This document shows positions 1 through 5,520 of a DNA stretch of 6,080 nt, piece after piece. This stretch comes from Nitrososphaerales archaeon (GTDB lineage Archaea; Thermoproteota; Nitrososphaeria; Nitrososphaerales; UBA183). The position numbers and the translations under genes were made by a program. The first letter of the stretch is position 1, and each line of letters starts with the position of its first letter. Where the stretch lies: the NCBI GenBank assembly GCA_030045755.1, contig JASIEW010000069.1, positions 1 to 6,080 on the forward strand. Reading direction: 5' to 3'. The notes beneath the pieces are model-generated. The model was given only the letters and a program-made list of their open reading frames with translations. It had not been told where the DNA came from and did no database searches.

Positions 1-53
1 GTTGACATTGTTGCACTCTTCGCGAGACTGCGAACATCCTCGTTGGAGATGCC

Positions 54-60
54 TTTTAAG
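54..60 (+). promoter_or_regulatory. TATA-like box for the small exported protein gene
   Basis: The sequence TTTTAAG lies about 40 bases before the ATG at 98. An archaeal transcript would start roughly 25-27 bases downstream, near 83. That leaves a leader of about 15 bases that just contains the ribosome binding site at 86-90. The match to the TATA consensus is only moderate and no BRE is obvious. Confidence 0.4.
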
Positions 61-85
61 ACAAAGAGCCGAAACAGTGAGTCAA

Positions 86-90
86 GAGGT
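86..90 (+). promoter_or_regulatory. Ribosome binding site deciding the ATG at 98
   Basis: GAGGT sits 7 bases before the ATG at 98, within the stretch GAGGTTGA, which closely fits the anti-Shine-Dalgarno consensus. It favours ATG 98 over the TTG at 2 that opens the same frame, because the residues upstream of Met98 are polar and precede what looks like a signal sequence. Confidence 0.6.
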
Positions 91-97
91 TGAAGAC

Positions 98-352
98 ATG
101 GTGAGGACTCTGACAAGGGCAACGGTCGCCGCTCTTGGGATCGTTGTGGTCGCATTCTCGGTTTGTGCACCAATGATATCAGCCCCAGAATGCCAGGGGG
201 TGGGGTCGCAGCCGATCATCTGCACCCTTCACAGGGTAGAGTCTGTGACCTACCACTATCTTGGATTTGGCGTCGTTGGCATCGGTCGTTTCGATGTCCG
301 ACCGGAGGAATACAATTTCTGCATACCGCTGATTGGTTGCCAAATCGTATGA
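98..352 (+). CDS. Small exported cysteine-containing protein, unknown function
   Basis: The 84-residue product is not one I recognise. It starts with a short basic segment (MVRTLTR) followed by a hydrophobic run at about residues 8-27, which fits an N-terminal signal peptide or single membrane anchor. The rest carries Cys32, Cys42, Cys75 and Cys81 (plus Cys23 inside the hydrophobic run), a count that would allow two disulfides outside the cell. The middle part is rich in Gly, Val and aromatics (YHYLGFGVVGIGRF). No clean lipobox or signal peptidase site is visible, because the candidate Ala residues are followed by proline. The start is supported by a good ribosome binding site at 86-90 and a TATA-like box at 54-60. 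The gene points towards the minus-strand glycan operon and converges with it. It could also be a membrane-anchored small protein. That it is real is likely but not certain. Confidence 0.55.
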   Translation: MVRTLTRATVAALGIVVVAFSVCAPMISAPECQGVGSQPIICTLHRVESVTYHYLGFGVVGIGRFDVRPEEYNFCIPLIGCQIV

Positions 353-369
353 CTGTTCTCGGTGTGCAA

Positions 370-390
370 GCCAGTTAACAAAACGCTGGC
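370..390. terminator. Weak hairpin between convergent genes
   Basis: GCCAG at 370-374 pairs with CTGGC at 386-390 around an A-rich 11-base loop, in the 55-base gap between two convergent genes. The stem is only 5 bp and no clear T tract follows on either strand, so a termination role is a guess from position. Confidence 0.22.
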
Positions 391-407
391 ATTCAGTTCG
401 GAGTAAC

Positions 408-1391
408 TCAGTCGAAGGGGGCCCGAAGAACGTCCTTAGCCTCCACGAAGACCTCTGAGTGGTACCGCATCATGACGAGCCCTTCCTTGAACCCGCCGCT
501 CGCGACCATCTTCTCCCTCCTGATCAGTCTTATCAGGTTAGGTATCATCGTCTGATCGGCTTTGATGGACAGTATCGAGCCTCCCCCGAACCTCATGTTG
601 ACATCAGTGAACTTCGGACCCTCCTTTCCCTTGATGCACTGTATGCACGACGGACCGAACAGTTTGAGACTCTTGGCTATCCTTCTACAGTACTCGACTA
701 TCTCAGCATCGTGGACCGTCTTTGATTTCACCGCGATCCCAGACTCTGTGTACAGCCTCAGACGAGGCACGACCGACGCTGCTTCCCCCTCCTCGTCGGC
801 TAGGACGTCGACGCTGTACTCGTCTCCTGTGACGAACTCCTGGACGAGGGGGCTCTGGACCTTTTTGGCATACAGGCGCAGCTCTTCCTCATCGTCGGCA
901 CGGAATACGTTCAAGCTCCCGCGACCGTGCCTCGGCTTTATGGCGCACGGAAACCTGACGGTTCCGCGATCGTAGACTTCTGGGGTGGGCACGGAGATCC
1001 TCCCGAGCCAATCTGACGTCAGCTTCTTGTCTGCACATATCTGGACGAACTTGTTTGCGGGAGACAGGAGGATGGTCCCTTTCCTCTCGAGCCTCCCCGC
1101 CTCCTTGGAAGTGACGAGAAGCTCTTCCTCAGTCCCGGAGAGGATTGCGGCCGGCGACTCAGCTTCGACGATTCGCATCAACTCGTCCATGTACCTCGGG
1201 TCGCTCCCCTTGGGAATGACATACCTTCTCTTCAGCAGGTAGAACGCATACGAAAGAGGGTTGGAATCTACGCCTATCACATCGACTCCGGCCTTCTGCA
1301 GCTCTCGTATGAGCCCCCATGTGGAGATGCTCCCCACTGAGGTCTTGATGACCTTCAGTTCGTCAGCACTTCTCGTGGGCTTCAAGGCCAT
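408..1391 (-). CDS. ATP-grasp ligase (carbamoyl-phosphate-synthase-like fold)
   Basis: The 327-residue protein has the layout of stand-alone ATP-grasp ligases, which couple ATP hydrolysis to joining a carboxylate to an amine or thiol through an acyl-phosphate. An N-terminal Rossmann-like pre-ATP-grasp domain (about 11-110) contains a glycine/serine-rich turn (TSVGSISTWG, 17-26) and GVDVIGVDSNP (35-45). The ATP-grasp domain follows: the ADKKLTSDWL entry segment (120-129), the nucleotide-binding lysine region CAIKPRHGRGS (149-159), the hinge VQEFVTGDEYSVDV (183-196), and the metal-binding strand FTDVNMRFGGG (261-271). In that strand Asp263 and Asn265 would hold Mg, with Asp where many relatives have Glu. 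The start ATG directly abuts the stop of the deacetylase gene (TAGATG), so the two are co-transcribed and probably translationally coupled. The neighbours suggest a glycan or sugar-amine substrate. The actual substrate cannot be read from the sequence. Confidence 0.88.
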   Translation of the reverse strand: MALKPTRSADELKVIKTSVGSISTWGLIRELQKAGVDVIGVDSNPLSYAFYLLKRRYVIPKGSDPRYMDELMRIVEAESPAAILSGTEEELLVTSKEAGRLERKGTILLSPANKFVQICADKKLTSDWLGRISVPTPEVYDRGTVRFPCAIKPRHGRGSLNVFRADDEEELRLYAKKVQSPLVQEFVTGDEYSVDVLADEEGEAASVVPRLRLYTESGIAVKSKTVHDAEIVEYCRRIAKSLKLFGPSCIQCIKGKEGPKFTDVNMRFGGGSILSIKADQTMIPNLIRLIRREKMVASGGFKEGLVMMRYHSEVFVEAKDVLRAPFD

Positions 1392-2092
1392 CTACTTGGA
1401 GGGGGCTTTGCGCTTGTCACTACCAGGGTCGTTGATTTGGCGGAAGAGCTCGAAGGCTTCGAACAGCCTGTCCTGCCTGTAGCACTGCCAAGCCCTGTAT
1501 CTCGCGAGCCCTTCGAGGGAGGGAACGCTGAGGTACGGTCTGTTGATCTGGGACTGGAACGAAGACAGGGCCTTTCTTTTCACTGCGAAGTGGTCCGTCA
1601 CATCTTCGAATAAGTTGGGGTCGAAACGGACCGTCGAGGGAGTCTCATAGAACAGAACGCTTGACACCAGGTTTCGGCACGTCATCGCGATGTGCCCGGC
1701 CGCCGCGTGGTCCTGGTGCGAGTCGTCTGGATGGGGGGCGTAGACCGTCCTGGCTCCAATTCTCGCTATCTCGTCACGCAGCTCTCGGACGCTGGTGGAG
1801 TCTTGGACGAGTCTGCCGTCAGGATGCCCCAGGAACTTGACATCCGCTCGGACCAGTCTGGCATTGTGTATCTGCTCTTTGCGCCTGGTTTGGGGGTCTC
1901 CTCCGAGCTCCCCCAACGTATACACAAGTAGCGAGACTTCCTCCGACTGAGAGAGCTTGGCAAGAGTGCCGAAGCACCCGAACTCGATGTCGTCGGGATG
2001 CGCCCCTATCGCTAAGACTGCCGCAGGCGATCACCGGACCCGACGCTCGTCGTATCCATGCGGGACTTTCCGTAGCTGTACAGCTCTCGCAT
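1392..2092 (-). CDS. PIG-L/LmbE-family N-acetylglucosaminyl deacetylase, apparent frameshift near the N-terminus
   Basis: PIG-L enzymes are zinc-dependent deacetylases that remove the N-acetyl group from GlcNAc-type sugars (GPI, mycothiol, bacillithiol and surface glycan pathways). The frame is open from 2030 down to the TAG at 1392-1394. It shows the first metal motif AHPDD (2003-1989) followed by IEFGCFGTLAKL, then TLGE, FLGHPDGRL, and the second metal motif HPDDSHQDHAAAG with its H-x-D-H core. However, no ATG, GTG or TTG lies between the in-frame TGA (2033-2031) and the AHPDD motif. The first start downstream is GTG 1925, which would discard the catalytic motif. In another frame an ATG at 2092 (and one at 2059) reads ...GDRLRQ and then hits TAG at 2014-2012. 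Adding one base after that CAG gives RLRQ-x-LAIGAHPDD and a product of about 233 residues, normal for the family. The span given is this restored gene. It is the first gene of an operon with the ATP-grasp ligase. The family call is firm; whether the gene is intact in the organism is open. Confidence 0.82.
2012..2033 (-). other. Frameshift window in the deacetylase gene
   Basis: The break must lie between the TGA at 2033-2031 (catalytic frame) and the TAG at 2014-2012 (start-codon frame). A single missing base just after CAG (about 2019-2016) is the simplest repair. There is no long homopolymer and no X-XXY-YYZ slippery heptamer here, which argues against programmed frameshifting. A sequencing or assembly error, or a recent mutation, is more likely. 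An unusual start codon such as ATA at 2009-2007 cannot be excluded. Confidence 0.7.
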
Positions 2093-2156
2093 CACGCCCG
2101 AGGTAGGTTCTCGTGAGCAAATCTCGACACACTCTGCATGTGGGTCTTGAAATTCC

Positions 2157-2162
2157 TTATAA
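2157..2162 (-). promoter_or_regulatory. Candidate TATA box for the deacetylase/ATP-grasp operon
   Basis: On the minus strand TTATAA (inside GATTATAAGG) stands about 65 bases upstream of the ATG at 2092. A transcript would begin near 2133, giving a leader of about 40 bases. The sequence is near-symmetric, so it could instead serve the plus strand. It lies in the most AT-rich part of the divergent spacer, next to a run of seven T at 2175-2181. Confidence 0.35.
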
Positions 2163-2242
2163 TCGTTTGTAGGATTTTTTTCAAGCGGCTCGGTGTCCGC
2201 GCAGGTTCACCCGAGGATTAGACCGATTGAGGCGCCCCGAAG

Positions 2243-2248
2243 TTTAAA
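2243..2248 (+). promoter_or_regulatory. TATA box (with possible BRE) for the glycosyltransferase gene, leaderless layout
   Basis: TTTAAA at 2243-2248 is preceded by the purine-rich CGAAG (2239-2242 and adjoining), resembling an archaeal BRE-TATA pair. Its centre lies about 27 bases before the ATG at 2273, which is the spacing to a transcription start. The mRNA would therefore begin at or beside the start codon. This fits the absence of a usable Shine-Dalgarno sequence there. Confidence 0.6.
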
Positions 2249-2272
2249 CCGGATGCCAGGTTCGCTACGCCG

Positions 2273-3133
2273 ATGGAAGGTCGGACTCGGGCAGACGACC
2301 ATGGCTCTCGGCAAGGGCCCGAAACCACATATGAGACGGTGACGATAGCGAGGAACGAAGCTCAAAACATCGGCAGGACGCTGACCGCGCTGTCCAACCA
2401 GTCCCTGAAGCCGTCGAAGATGATAGTCGTCGACGACGGCTCTGTAGATGGCACCGTGGACGTAGCCTCGCGGTTCGAGTGCGACATCGTGCGGCTTCCC
2501 CATCATCGTGAAAGCTACCTCGGGCGTCCCGAGCTGGCGGCCGTGACGAACGCCGGTCTGGGAAAGGTCTCCGACAGCGCGGCATACGTCGTCATCGTAG
2601 ACGCGGACACGCCGCTCCCGCGGAACTATATCGAAGAGCTCACAAGAAGGATGGGGGCCGACAGCCGCGTCGCAGCGGCCAGCGGGGTCCCAGTCGGCGC
2701 GTCGCCCGACATGGAGCTTCCGACCAACTCAGGCTTCGCGGTCAAGACAATGGCGTGGCGCGACCTGAACGGCTTGAGATATCCTCTGGTCTACGGATAC
2801 GAGGGATGGCTGAGGTTCAAACTGATCCAGCTCGGCTTCAAGGTGCAGGTCTATGTCGACCTGTCCACCGTGCCGGTCAGGGGGACGGGACTCAAGGGGA
2901 TACCCGACGGGCGCGCCATGTACTCCTTGGGATACGACCCTATCTACGCGATCGGGCGCGTGGCGATCAACATGCCCTCCCAGCCGCGCAGGTCTCTCAT
3001 GACCTTGGTCGGTTACTTCGCGCACGGGGACGCGACAAGATCGGACGTCGCAGACTGGGTCGGGCAGCGACAGCGTGCACGTCTTTTGGAGAGAGCCAGG
3101 GTCAGGCTCAGAGGAAGTTCCAGGAAGCAGTGA
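2273..3133 (+). CDS. Family 2 glycosyltransferase (GT-A fold)
   Basis: The 286-residue enzyme should transfer a sugar from a nucleotide- or dolichol-linked donor to a growing glycan at the cytoplasmic face of the membrane. GT2 hallmarks appear in order: the nucleotide-binding N-terminus VTIARNEAQNIGRTL (23-37), IVVDDGSVDGT (51-61), the metal/donor DXD as Asp110-Ala-Asp112 in VIVDADTPLP, and an acceptor-side segment around YGYEGWLRFKLIQLGFKV (174-191). In that segment Glu177 may be the catalytic base, although the usual ED pair reads EG here. There is no membrane helix; the tail is basic (RARLLERARVRLRG). The ATG at 2273 is chosen because the TATA box at 2243-2248 predicts transcription starting right there. 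Sixty-seven bases separate the gene from the flippase, and the pair probably forms one transport-linked glycan unit. Donor and acceptor cannot be inferred. Confidence 0.88.
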   Translation: MEGRTRADDHGSRQGPETTYETVTIARNEAQNIGRTLTALSNQSLKPSKMIVVDDGSVDGTVDVASRFECDIVRLPHHRESYLGRPELAAVTNAGLGKVSDSAAYVVIVDADTPLPRNYIEELTRRMGADSRVAAASGVPVGASPDMELPTNSGFAVKTMAWRDLNGLRYPLVYGYEGWLRFKLIQLGFKVQVYVDLSTVPVRGTGLKGIPDGRAMYSLGYDPIYAIGRVAINMPSQPRRSLMTLVGYFAHGDATRSDVADWVGQRQRARLLERARVRLRGSSRKQ

Positions 3134-3174
3134 GTCCGGGCGCCGCACCCGAGACCTGAGTCGAGCGTCTCATG

Positions 3175-3181
3175 AATATAT
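3175..3181 (+). promoter_or_regulatory. TATA-like box in front of the flippase gene
   Basis: AATATAT lies in the 67-base gap after the glycosyltransferase and is the only AT-rich patch there. Its centre is about 23 bases before GTG 3201 and 32 before TTG 3210, so transcription would start within a few bases of either start codon. The flippase may thus have its own, near-leaderless transcript besides read-through. Confidence 0.42.
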
Positions 3182-3200
3182 CCTCTTCAGACAAAGGCAC

Positions 3201-4772
3201 GTGAAAGCCTTGGACTCCATCGACATCGCGAGGCGCTCCGTGAGAGGGAGCGTCACCCTCTTCATCGGAAACTTCGGCGCGACGGCGATATCAGCCGTAA
3301 TTTCCATCCTAATCGCCAGGCTCCTAGGGCCCACGGAGTACGGTACCTACTCTCTGATCCTTCTGGTTCCCACCTTCCTGATCAGCTTCCTGAACTTCGG
3401 GGTCAACACGGCGATCATCAGGTTCTCGGCCTACAGCATCTCGCAGGGGAGGCCGGAAGATGCCAAGAGGTACACGATCAACGCGATCCGATTCCTGTGG
3501 CTAAACGGCGCCATCCTGACCTTGGTCGAATTCCTTCTGGCAGGGCCCCTCGCCTCCGTCCTCCTCGGAAGGCCCGACCTCACCTCCTACGTCCAGTTCG
3601 TCTCAGTCACGGTCCTCGGGAGCATGTTCCTGACGACGATCACCTCCACTGCGATCGGCTGGAACGAGATGAGCCTGTCCTCGACCGCCAACGTCGCCCA
3701 GGCCGTAGTCAAGCTGGCGCTTTCGCCGATACTGATCGTCGCAGGCTTCGGCGTCGCAGGGGCTCTCGCCGGGCACATGATCTCATACGTGGCGGCAGGG
3801 ATCATAGGGACGGCGATACTGTACCTCGGAAAGCTCAGGGGTGCCGGCGGCGGAGGCAGGTTCCTGGCCGACGTCAAGGAGATGCTGAAGTTCGGCTTAC
3901 CCCTCTACGCCGGGAACCTTACCAACAGCCTCGCGACGCTCTTCGCGACTTTCGTCCTCGCGTACATCACGATAAATGCGAACAACATCTTCGGACTCTA
4001 TTCGGCCGCCGCGAACTTCGTGGCCCCAGTGACCCTCGTCGCGTCCGCCCTTACGAGCGGGCTGCTCACCTCCTTCGCCGCCTACGACGGGGTCGGTGGG
4101 AACATGCGGTCGGCCTTCAGCCACGCGTACAGATTCGTGGCGTTCATCCTCACTCCGATAATCTTCTTCGTGCTGGCGGCCGCAGGTCCCCTCATGCACT
4201 TGCTCGGCGCTTCTTATGACGCGGGCGTGCCGTATCTGCGGCTCCTTGCCCTCGCGTACCTTCCCACCGCGTTCGGCTACACGGTCCACATCGCCTACTT
4301 CAACGGGTTCGGTAGGCCGAGGCTCACCATGGCGCTCCAGACAGCGGCAGGGGTGGTGCTCTTCGCCGCCGCTCCTCTGCTCGCCATTACGGCGGGCCTC
4401 GGAGTTGACGGGATCATATACGCGAATCTTCTCTCAGACCTGGCTGCCTGGATGGTCGGGACCTTCTTCGCCTACCGCTTCGTGAACGCGAGGTTCGACC
4501 TCAAGGCGAACGCCGCGATCCTCCTCGCATCGCTGGTCTCCTGCGGTCTGACCGTCCTGATCCCGCGGGTCCCGTCCTCGAACGCCCTCACCCTGCTGAG
4601 CTACCTTGTCGCGTTCGGGGCGCTGTACCTCACCCTGGCCCCGCTGCTGGGCGCGGTCAAGTTCGACGACCTCGACGTCATGGAACACACCTTCTCCGGC
4701 CTCGGCATCCTCAGCCGCGGGTTCCACTTGCTGGTGAAATACGAGGAGTATCTGCTCTCGCTGAGGAAGTGA
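3201..4772 (+). CDS. Polysaccharide/oligosaccharide flippase (MOP superfamily, Wzx-like)
   Basis: This membrane protein of about 523 residues should move lipid-linked sugars from the cytoplasmic to the outer face of the membrane. The N-terminus has the family pattern: a short amphipathic start, RGSVTLFIGNFGATAISAV (15-33), then IARLLGPTEYGTYSL (38-52). About fourteen hydrophobic segments follow, roughly at 17-40, 50-70, 97-122, 132-152, 165-182, 184-210, 231-256, 263-291, 312-336, 345-367, 377-397, 399-425, 436-454 and 463-484. A glycine-rich loop (LRGAGGGGRF, 212-221) separates the two halves, and a 35-40 residue cytoplasmic tail ends the protein. No ATG exists near the N-terminus. GTG 3201 or TTG 3210 are the realistic starts; an AAAGG at 3193-3197 is too close to the first and rather far from the second. 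The frame stays open back to ATG 3075 inside the glycosyltransferase, but those residues do not look like the family. The partner genes support a glycan export role. Confidence 0.87.
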   Translation: MKALDSIDIARRSVRGSVTLFIGNFGATAISAVISILIARLLGPTEYGTYSLILLVPTFLISFLNFGVNTAIIRFSAYSISQGRPEDAKRYTINAIRFLWLNGAILTLVEFLLAGPLASVLLGRPDLTSYVQFVSVTVLGSMFLTTITSTAIGWNEMSLSSTANVAQAVVKLALSPILIVAGFGVAGALAGHMISYVAAGIIGTAILYLGKLRGAGGGGRFLADVKEMLKFGLPLYAGNLTNSLATLFATFVLAYITINANNIFGLYSAAANFVAPVTLVASALTSGLLTSFAAYDGVGGNMRSAFSHAYRFVAFILTPIIFFVLAAAGPLMHLLGASYDAGVPYLRLLALAYLPTAFGYTVHIAYFNGFGRPRLTMALQTAAGVVLFAAAPLLAITAGLGVDGIIYANLLSDLAAWMVGTFFAYRFVNARFDLKANAAILLASLVSCGLTVLIPRVPSSNALTLLSYLVAFGALYLTLAPLLGAVKFDDLDVMEHTFSGLGILSRGFHLLVKYEEYLLSLRK

Positions 4773-4784
4773 CCGCCTTGGACG

Positions 4785-4802
4785 GGCGCTCCGGGCGCCT
4801 TC
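4785..4802 (+). terminator. GC-rich hairpin between flippase and HTH-CBS gene
   Basis: GGCGC (4785-4789) and GCGCC (4795-4799) form a perfect 5-bp stem with a TCCGG loop, followed by TTCTT. It starts 12 bases after the flippase stop and ends at the stop codon of the convergent gene. The tail fits termination of the plus-strand transcript. Intrinsic terminators with stems are not the archaeal norm, so this is tentative. Confidence 0.35.
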
Positions 4803-5366
4803 TTACGTCCCTGCCAGGATGTCGATCTTGGTTATTATGCCGACTATCTCGTCCCCCGACGAGACTAGCACGGCTGGCAGGAGCCTGAAGAGCGACATCA
4901 GGGCGTCCACGGGCGTGTCCTTTCCGACTATGGCGAACGCGGGGAGCACGTGATCCCTCACTCTCTGACGCAGCACCTTGGACGGGTCGGCCGATCCGGA
5001 CACGAGGTCCATTATCTCCCCCTCAGTGATCGTTCCTATCATCGTCTTTCCAGAGAAGACGGGCATCTGGGAGATCGAGCCTCTCTTCATGGCCTCTACG
5101 CACTCGGAGAGCGTGGCGTCCTCCTGTATGCAGGTCACGGGCGAGCTCATGACGTGCATGGCCCTCTTCCCGGTCTTGGACAGCCCGGAGTTGAGCGCCT
5201 TGGAGATCGCGGAGAGAGTGCTGAAGGTAGGGTCGACCTTCCCAGCCTCGAGCTTTGCTATCACCGACTGCGACACTCCCGCCGACTTTGCCAACGAAGC
5301 CTGCGTGAGCCCCAGCTGCACTCTTACCTTCTTGAGCTGCCCCGGGTCGATCAGCTGCCCCGACAT
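4803..5366 (-). CDS. Transcriptional regulator: XRE-type HTH plus two CBS domains
   Basis: The 187-residue protein joins a Cro/C1-type helix-turn-helix (about 7-62) to a pair of CBS domains (about 71-122 and 137-185), the layout of the archaeal HTH-CBS regulator family (COG3620-like). The HTH reads LKKVRVQLGLTQASLAKSAG then VSQSVIAKLEAGKVDP, whose SQSVIAKLE part is the recognition helix. CBS1 contains MPVFSGKTMIGTITEGEI and CBS2 ends GIITKIDIL, with the T-x-x-D pattern that often contacts a nucleotide ribose; CBS1 lacks that Asp. CBS pairs bind adenosyl ligands (AMP, ATP, SAM, MTA), so this is probably a ligand-controlled DNA-binding protein. The ATG at 5366 is chosen because the HTH follows at once and because a TATA box at 5397-5405 fits a leader of about 8 bases. 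A longer frame back to 5660 would run over metK and is rejected. The gene is divergent from metK and carries a palindrome over its own start. Confidence 0.9.
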   Translation of the reverse strand: MSGQLIDPGQLKKVRVQLGLTQASLAKSAGVSQSVIAKLEAGKVDPTFSTLSAISKALNSGLSKTGKRAMHVMSSPVTCIQEDATLSECVEAMKRGSISQMPVFSGKTMIGTITEGEIMDLVSGSADPSKVLRQRVRDHVLPAFAIVGKDTPVDALMSLFRLLPAVLVSSGDEIVGIITKIDILAGT

Positions 5367-5382
5367 ATTCTCACAAGAATAT
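5365..5382. promoter_or_regulatory. Palindromic operator candidate at the start of the HTH-CBS gene
   Basis: ATATTCT (5365-5371) and AGAATAT (5376-5382) form a perfect 7-bp inverted repeat with a CACA spacer. A third half-site, TTCT at 5383-5386, follows, giving alternating TTCT/AGAA/TTCT. The repeat overlaps the start codon (5366-5364) and the predicted transcription start near 5374, and lies downstream of the TATA box. This is the expected place for an operator that blocks RNA polymerase. A dimeric XRE-type regulator encoded by the same gene is the obvious candidate ligand. Confidence 0.6.
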
Positions 5383-5396
5383 TTCTGACACGAAGC

Positions 5397-5405
5397 CATA
5401 TAAAG
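5397..5405 (-). promoter_or_regulatory. TATA box for the HTH-CBS gene, possibly shared with metK
   Basis: Read on the minus strand this is CTTTATATG, a close match to the archaeal TATA consensus. Its centre is about 27 bases from 5374, leaving a leader of about 8 bases. On the plus strand the same bases read CATATAAAG behind GAAGC, so TBP might also bind in the other orientation and start a metK transcript near 5428. No other TATA-like sequence is present before metK. Confidence 0.6.
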
Positions 5406-5520
5406 TATTACATGGACGCGGCCTCGTGAACGTCTCAGACGCTGTTTCGTGCGGAAGAAAGACCACGCCGGCCTCGGCGGGCAGGTCGTGGCATGTTGGC
5501 GCGAGGGGCCAGTGACCGGG
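5406..5520 (+). other. Leader region upstream of metK
   Basis: This GC-rich stretch has no second TATA box. It holds a 29-codon frame from GTG 5426 to TGA 5513-5515 whose stop overlaps the in-frame metK GTG at 5512 (GTGA). It also holds a possible long-range stem, CCACG (5463-5467) with CGTGG (5487-5491), which competes with an inner stem CGCC (5466-5469)/GGCG (5476-5479). It matches no SAM riboswitch class that I recognise. A regulatory role is possible but unsupported beyond position. Confidence 0.3.

Larger units (their letters stand above)
2093..2272. other. Divergent intergenic region between the two glycan gene pairs
   Basis: This spacer of about 180 bases separates the minus-strand deacetylase operon from the plus-strand glycosyltransferase. 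It holds the candidate TATA boxes at 2157-2162 and 2243-2248 and a seven-T run at 2175-2181. I see no credible ORF, RNA gene or clear operator palindrome in it. Confidence 0.5.

Noticed and set aside
2..97. Upstream TTG start for the small exported protein
   Set aside because: It would place about 32 polar residues before the hydrophobic signal and ignore the good ribosome binding site and ATG at 98.
459..1482. Plus-strand frames opposite the ATP-grasp gene
   Set aside because: They mirror a well-supported ATP-grasp coding frame and have no motifs or start signals of their own.
1392..1925. Deacetylase starting at GTG 1925 as a 177-residue protein
   Set aside because: This start would cut off the AHPDD metal motif, which is encoded in the same open frame just upstream (2003-1989).
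2175..2181. Run of seven T as a terminator
   Set aside because: It lies between two divergent genes, so no gene ends into it; it is more likely part of the AT-rich promoter spacer.
2729..3148. Minus-strand frame opposite the glycosyltransferase
   Set aside because: It is an antisense shadow of the GT2 gene with no family features.
3075..3200. Flippase start at ATG 3075
   Set aside because: The extra residues overlap the end of the glycosyltransferase in another frame, are low-complexity and polar, and precede the normal family N-terminus.
3497..4289. Long frames inside the flippase on both strands (3497-4219 plus, 3897-4289 minus)
   Set aside because: They are arginine- or glutamate-rich shadows of the flippase caused by GC-rich third positions, with no recognisable domain.
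5440..5511. tRNA-like or known riboswitch fold in the metK leader
   Set aside because: No T-loop GGTTCRA-type sequence, no acceptor stem pairing, and no SAM riboswitch core could be recognised.
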